The position numbers and the translations under genes were made by a program. This document shows positions 8,045 to 9,564 of a stretch of 9,564 bases of DNA, piece after piece. Source of the stretch: Flavobacteriaceae bacterium (GTDB lineage Bacteria > Bacteroidota > Bacteroidia > Flavobacteriales > Flavobacteriaceae). The stretch covers positions 1 through 9,564 of the forward strand of contig JABDQK010000313.1 in the NCBI GenBank assembly GCA_013042255.1. The letters are read 5' to 3'. Each line of letters begins with the position of its first letter. The first letter of the stretch is position 1. The notes beneath the pieces are model-generated. The model saw only the letters and a program-made list of their open reading frames with translations. It did no database searches and was not told where the DNA came from.

Positions 8045-8085
8045 AAATACAAGTAACAAAAGAGGGGACTAAATTGTCCCCTCAT
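8038..8085 (-). other. Possible 15-codon leader reading frame ahead of rimP
   Basis: An ATG at 8085-8083 opens MRGQFSPLFCYLYLC and ends at TGA 8040-8038, overlapping the rimP ATG at 8044 in another frame. Its codons run straight through the hairpin at 8062-8083, so a ribosome on it would melt that hairpin. There is no clear ribosome binding site, and a frame of this length is easily chance. It is listed only because of its position. Confidence 0.2.
8062..8083 (-). terminator. Terminator-like hairpin in the rimP-nusA-infB leader
   Basis: GAGGGGAC and GTCCCCTC form a perfect 8-bp GC-rich stem around a 6-nt AT loop. On the minus strand it is followed at once by TTTTGTT; the other side has no T-run, so the orientation is towards rimP. 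It lies 17 nt before the rimP ATG and downstream of the likely promoter. No minus-strand gene lies upstream in the window for it to terminate, which suggests an attenuator or leader structure rather than an end-of-gene terminator. Confidence 0.7.
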
Positions 8086-8112
8086 GAATACTTTAATATC
8101 CTTTCAGTGGTG

Positions 8113-8120
8113 CAAATATA
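8113..8120 (-). promoter_or_regulatory. Likely rimP operon promoter, -7 element TATATTTG
   Basis: An exact TAnnTTTG match on the minus strand. The nearest TTTG-like -33 candidate (minus-strand TTTGG at 8146-8150) is about 26 bases upstream, longer than the usual 17-23. Transcription would start near 8107, giving a leader of about 60 nt that contains the hairpin at 8062-8083. Confidence 0.55.
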
Positions 8121-8210
8121 CATAATTTTTCTTAATCATTATATACCAAAAAGAAGTCGGCGTGAATTATAATTAAGTCATAAGTTGCATCTGTATTCTA
8201 GATTAAATTG

Positions 8211-8218
8211 TACTTTTA
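8211..8218 (+). promoter_or_regulatory. Possible antiporter gene promoter, -7 element TACTTTTA
   Basis: One mismatch to TAnnTTTG (final G is A). A TTG at 8185-8187 lies 23 bases upstream, at the long limit for a -33 box. It would give a leader of about 30 nt before the ATG at 8253. Confidence 0.35.
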
Positions 8219-8252
8219 TTTCACCTATAAACTCCCTAATCAGCTTCCACCC

Positions 8253-9564
8253 ATGGATGTATTCTCTTCTTATAATATTATAATTGAGGCGTCGGTGATC
8301 CTCATCCTATCTTTTATATTCAATGGAATTTCAAAGAGGACAAATATCCCTTCTGTTCTCTTGCTAATTTTTCTTGGTGTCGTACTACAATTTGTCCTCT
8401 CCTACTTTACTTCAGATGAAGTTGATTTTTTTCCGGCCCTTGAAGTGCTGGGAATTATTGGTCTGATTATGATCGTTCTGGAGGCAGCCCTTGAACTTGA
8501 GCTAAAAAGGGAAAAGCTGGTCCCCATTCTTAAGTCAATGGCGGTTGCCCTCATTGGCCTTCTCGGATCGGCCTATCTGGCTGCACTTATTCTGCATCAA
8601 TTTGTTCCGGAGATGAGTATGCAGTCTGCCTGGCTATACGCAACACCATTATCGATATTATCCAGTGCGATCATCATACCAAGTGTAAGTAGTCTCGTTC
8701 CCTCCAAAAAAGAATTCCATATCTACGAGAGTACTTTCTCAGATATCATGGGAATTATGATGTTCTATTTTCTTGTAGGCGAAATGAACCCGGCCTCACA
8801 GGGAGGTGCGGTTGGTTTTGCCCTCAACATTGTTCTTACCATTGTCATCTCCATCATTGCCAGTTATGCCATCATCCTCGTATTCCAGACTATTAAGAGT
8901 CAGGCCAAGCTATTTCTGCTCATCGCCGTTTTGCTCCTCCTCTATGCCATTGGGAAACAACTACATTTATCATCCCTGCTAATCATATTGATCTTTGGTC
9001 TGGTCATTGCAAATATGAAATTGTTCTTTAAAGGAAAGCTCGCTACTTTTCTGGATCATGAAAAGGCACATCGCATTTATCACGAATTGCATATTGTAAC
9101 ATTGGAAACAGCCTTTGTAGTCAGGACGTTTTTCTTTGTCATTTTCGGACTTACCATTGCAATCGCTTCCTTATTCAGCTTTACCGTTGCGCTGATCAGC
9201 TTGCTGATCATCCTGTCTATATATGTAGTGCGCTTTGTGCTTCTCAGAACTTTTTACGGTAGCGATATTCTGCCTCAACTTTTTATCGCCCCAAGAGGCT
9301 TGATTACAGTGCTGCTTTTTTACGCCATCCCGGCTGAAGCACAAATAGCCACCTTTGAACCCGGGATTCTGCTGTTTGTCATCATCGGGACCAGTCTTGT
9401 CATGACCTGGGCTATGATCAAAGACAAGAAGAAAACGGAAACCTTGTTAGACCTTGCTGATAAGGAAAAGGAAAATCTCGAAATGAAAACAGAAGCTGCT
9501 GTGGAGGGGTTGGATGCAACACCCTTGGAAAATCCTTCAGAAAATCTGGAATCAGAAGATCCTG
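8253..9564 (+). CDS. CPA-family cation:proton antiporter (3' end cut by window edge)
   Basis: The ATG at 8253 opens a frame of 437 codons running off the right edge. About 13 hydrophobic segments fill residues 8-389, followed by a charged, Glu-rich cytoplasmic tail (390 onwards) with no stop yet. Family marks of Na+/H+ exchanger-type transporters are present: LEAALELELK (about 76-85, equivalent to the GLELD block), LSSAIIIPSV (136-145), an ion-site helix FSDIMGIMM with Asp164, VVRTFFFVIFGL with Arg291, and APRGLITVLL with Arg347. The protein should exchange Na+ or K+ for protons across the inner membrane. Ion choice cannot be read from sequence. Where CPA1 members carry ND and many CPA2 members DD, this protein has SD (Ser163-Asp164). 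It is divergent from rimP with its own promoter, so not part of that operon. The start fits: the first hydrophobic segment begins shortly after it and no upstream in-frame start is evident. Confidence 0.85.
   Translation, partial: MDVFSSYNIIIEASVILILSFIFNGISKRTNIPSVLLLIFLGVVLQFVLSYFTSDEVDFFPALEVLGIIGLIMIVLEAALELELKREKLVPILKSMAVALIGLLGSAYLAALILHQFVPEMSMQSAWLYATPLSILSSAIIIPSVSSLVPSKKEFHIYESTFSDIMGIMMFYFLVGEMNPASQGGAVGFALNIVLTIVISIIASYAIILVFQTIKSQAKLFLLIAVLLLLYAIGKQLHLSSLLIILIFGLVIANMKLFFKGKLATFLDHEKAHRIYHELHIVTLETAFVVRTFFFVIFGLTIAIASLFSFTVALISLLIILSIYVVRFVLLRTFYGSDILPQLFIAPRGLITVLLFYAIPAEAQIATFEPGILLFVIIGTSLVMTWAMIKDKKKTETLLDLADKEKENLEMKTEAAVEGLDATPLENPSENLESEDP

Noticed and set aside
8045..8059. 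TTG start extending RimP by five residues
   Set aside because: It would lie in the U-tract of the leader hairpin, and the ATG at 8044 matches the normal family N-terminus.
1..9564. Defence system, toxin-antitoxin pair, prophage, insertion sequence, CRISPR or tRNA
   Set aside because: All sizeable frames resolve to ACIII, SPOR, IF-2, NusA, RimP and an antiporter; no repeat arrays, transposase or RNA gene pattern was seen on either strand.

Overview
The window comes from a member of the Bacteroidetes, most likely a marine or environmental Flavobacteriaceae. This rests on Bacteroidetes-type promoter elements (TAnnTTTG at -7), the absence of Shine-Dalgarno sequences, a short NusA of 410 residues, an IF-2 with a charged linker, and the start of an alternative complex III (ACIII) operon. 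It is mostly core genome. I see no tRNA, rRNA, CRISPR array, insertion sequence or phage gene.

Layout. Positions 1-2946 (minus strand) hold the first two genes of an ACIII quinol:cytochrome c oxidoreductase operon: actA, a six-heme membrane cytochrome, followed 34 bp later by actB, a Tat/lipobox molybdopterin-oxidoreductase-like subunit cut off by the left window edge. The interval 2947-3178 carries back-to-back promoters for actA (minus) and for a small exported SPOR-domain protein (plus, 3179-3547). That gene and infB converge on a strong bidirectional terminator at 3568-3600. Positions 3620-8044 (minus) are the translation/transcription operon rimP-nusA-infB. The interval 8045-8252 holds the rimP promoter, a GC-rich terminator-like hairpin inside the rimP leader, and the divergent promoter of a CPA-type cation:proton antiporter gene (8253 to the right edge, truncated in its acidic C-terminal tail).

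How the genes work together. ActA and ActB belong to the respiratory complex that oxidises menaquinol and passes electrons through c-hemes towards a terminal oxidase. The remaining subunits should lie to the left of the window. RimP (30S maturation), NusA (elongation, termination and antitermination) and IF-2 (initiator tRNA placement) form the widely conserved gene-expression operon. The antiporter would use the proton gradient for ion or pH homeostasis.

I do not see a new multi-gene system. The points most worth a second look are the terminator-like hairpin overlapped by a 15-codon reading frame just ahead of rimP, the fusion of a monoheme cytochrome domain to the pentaheme ActA, the single-cysteine ActB N-terminal half, and the SD rather than ND/DD ion-site motif in the antiporter.
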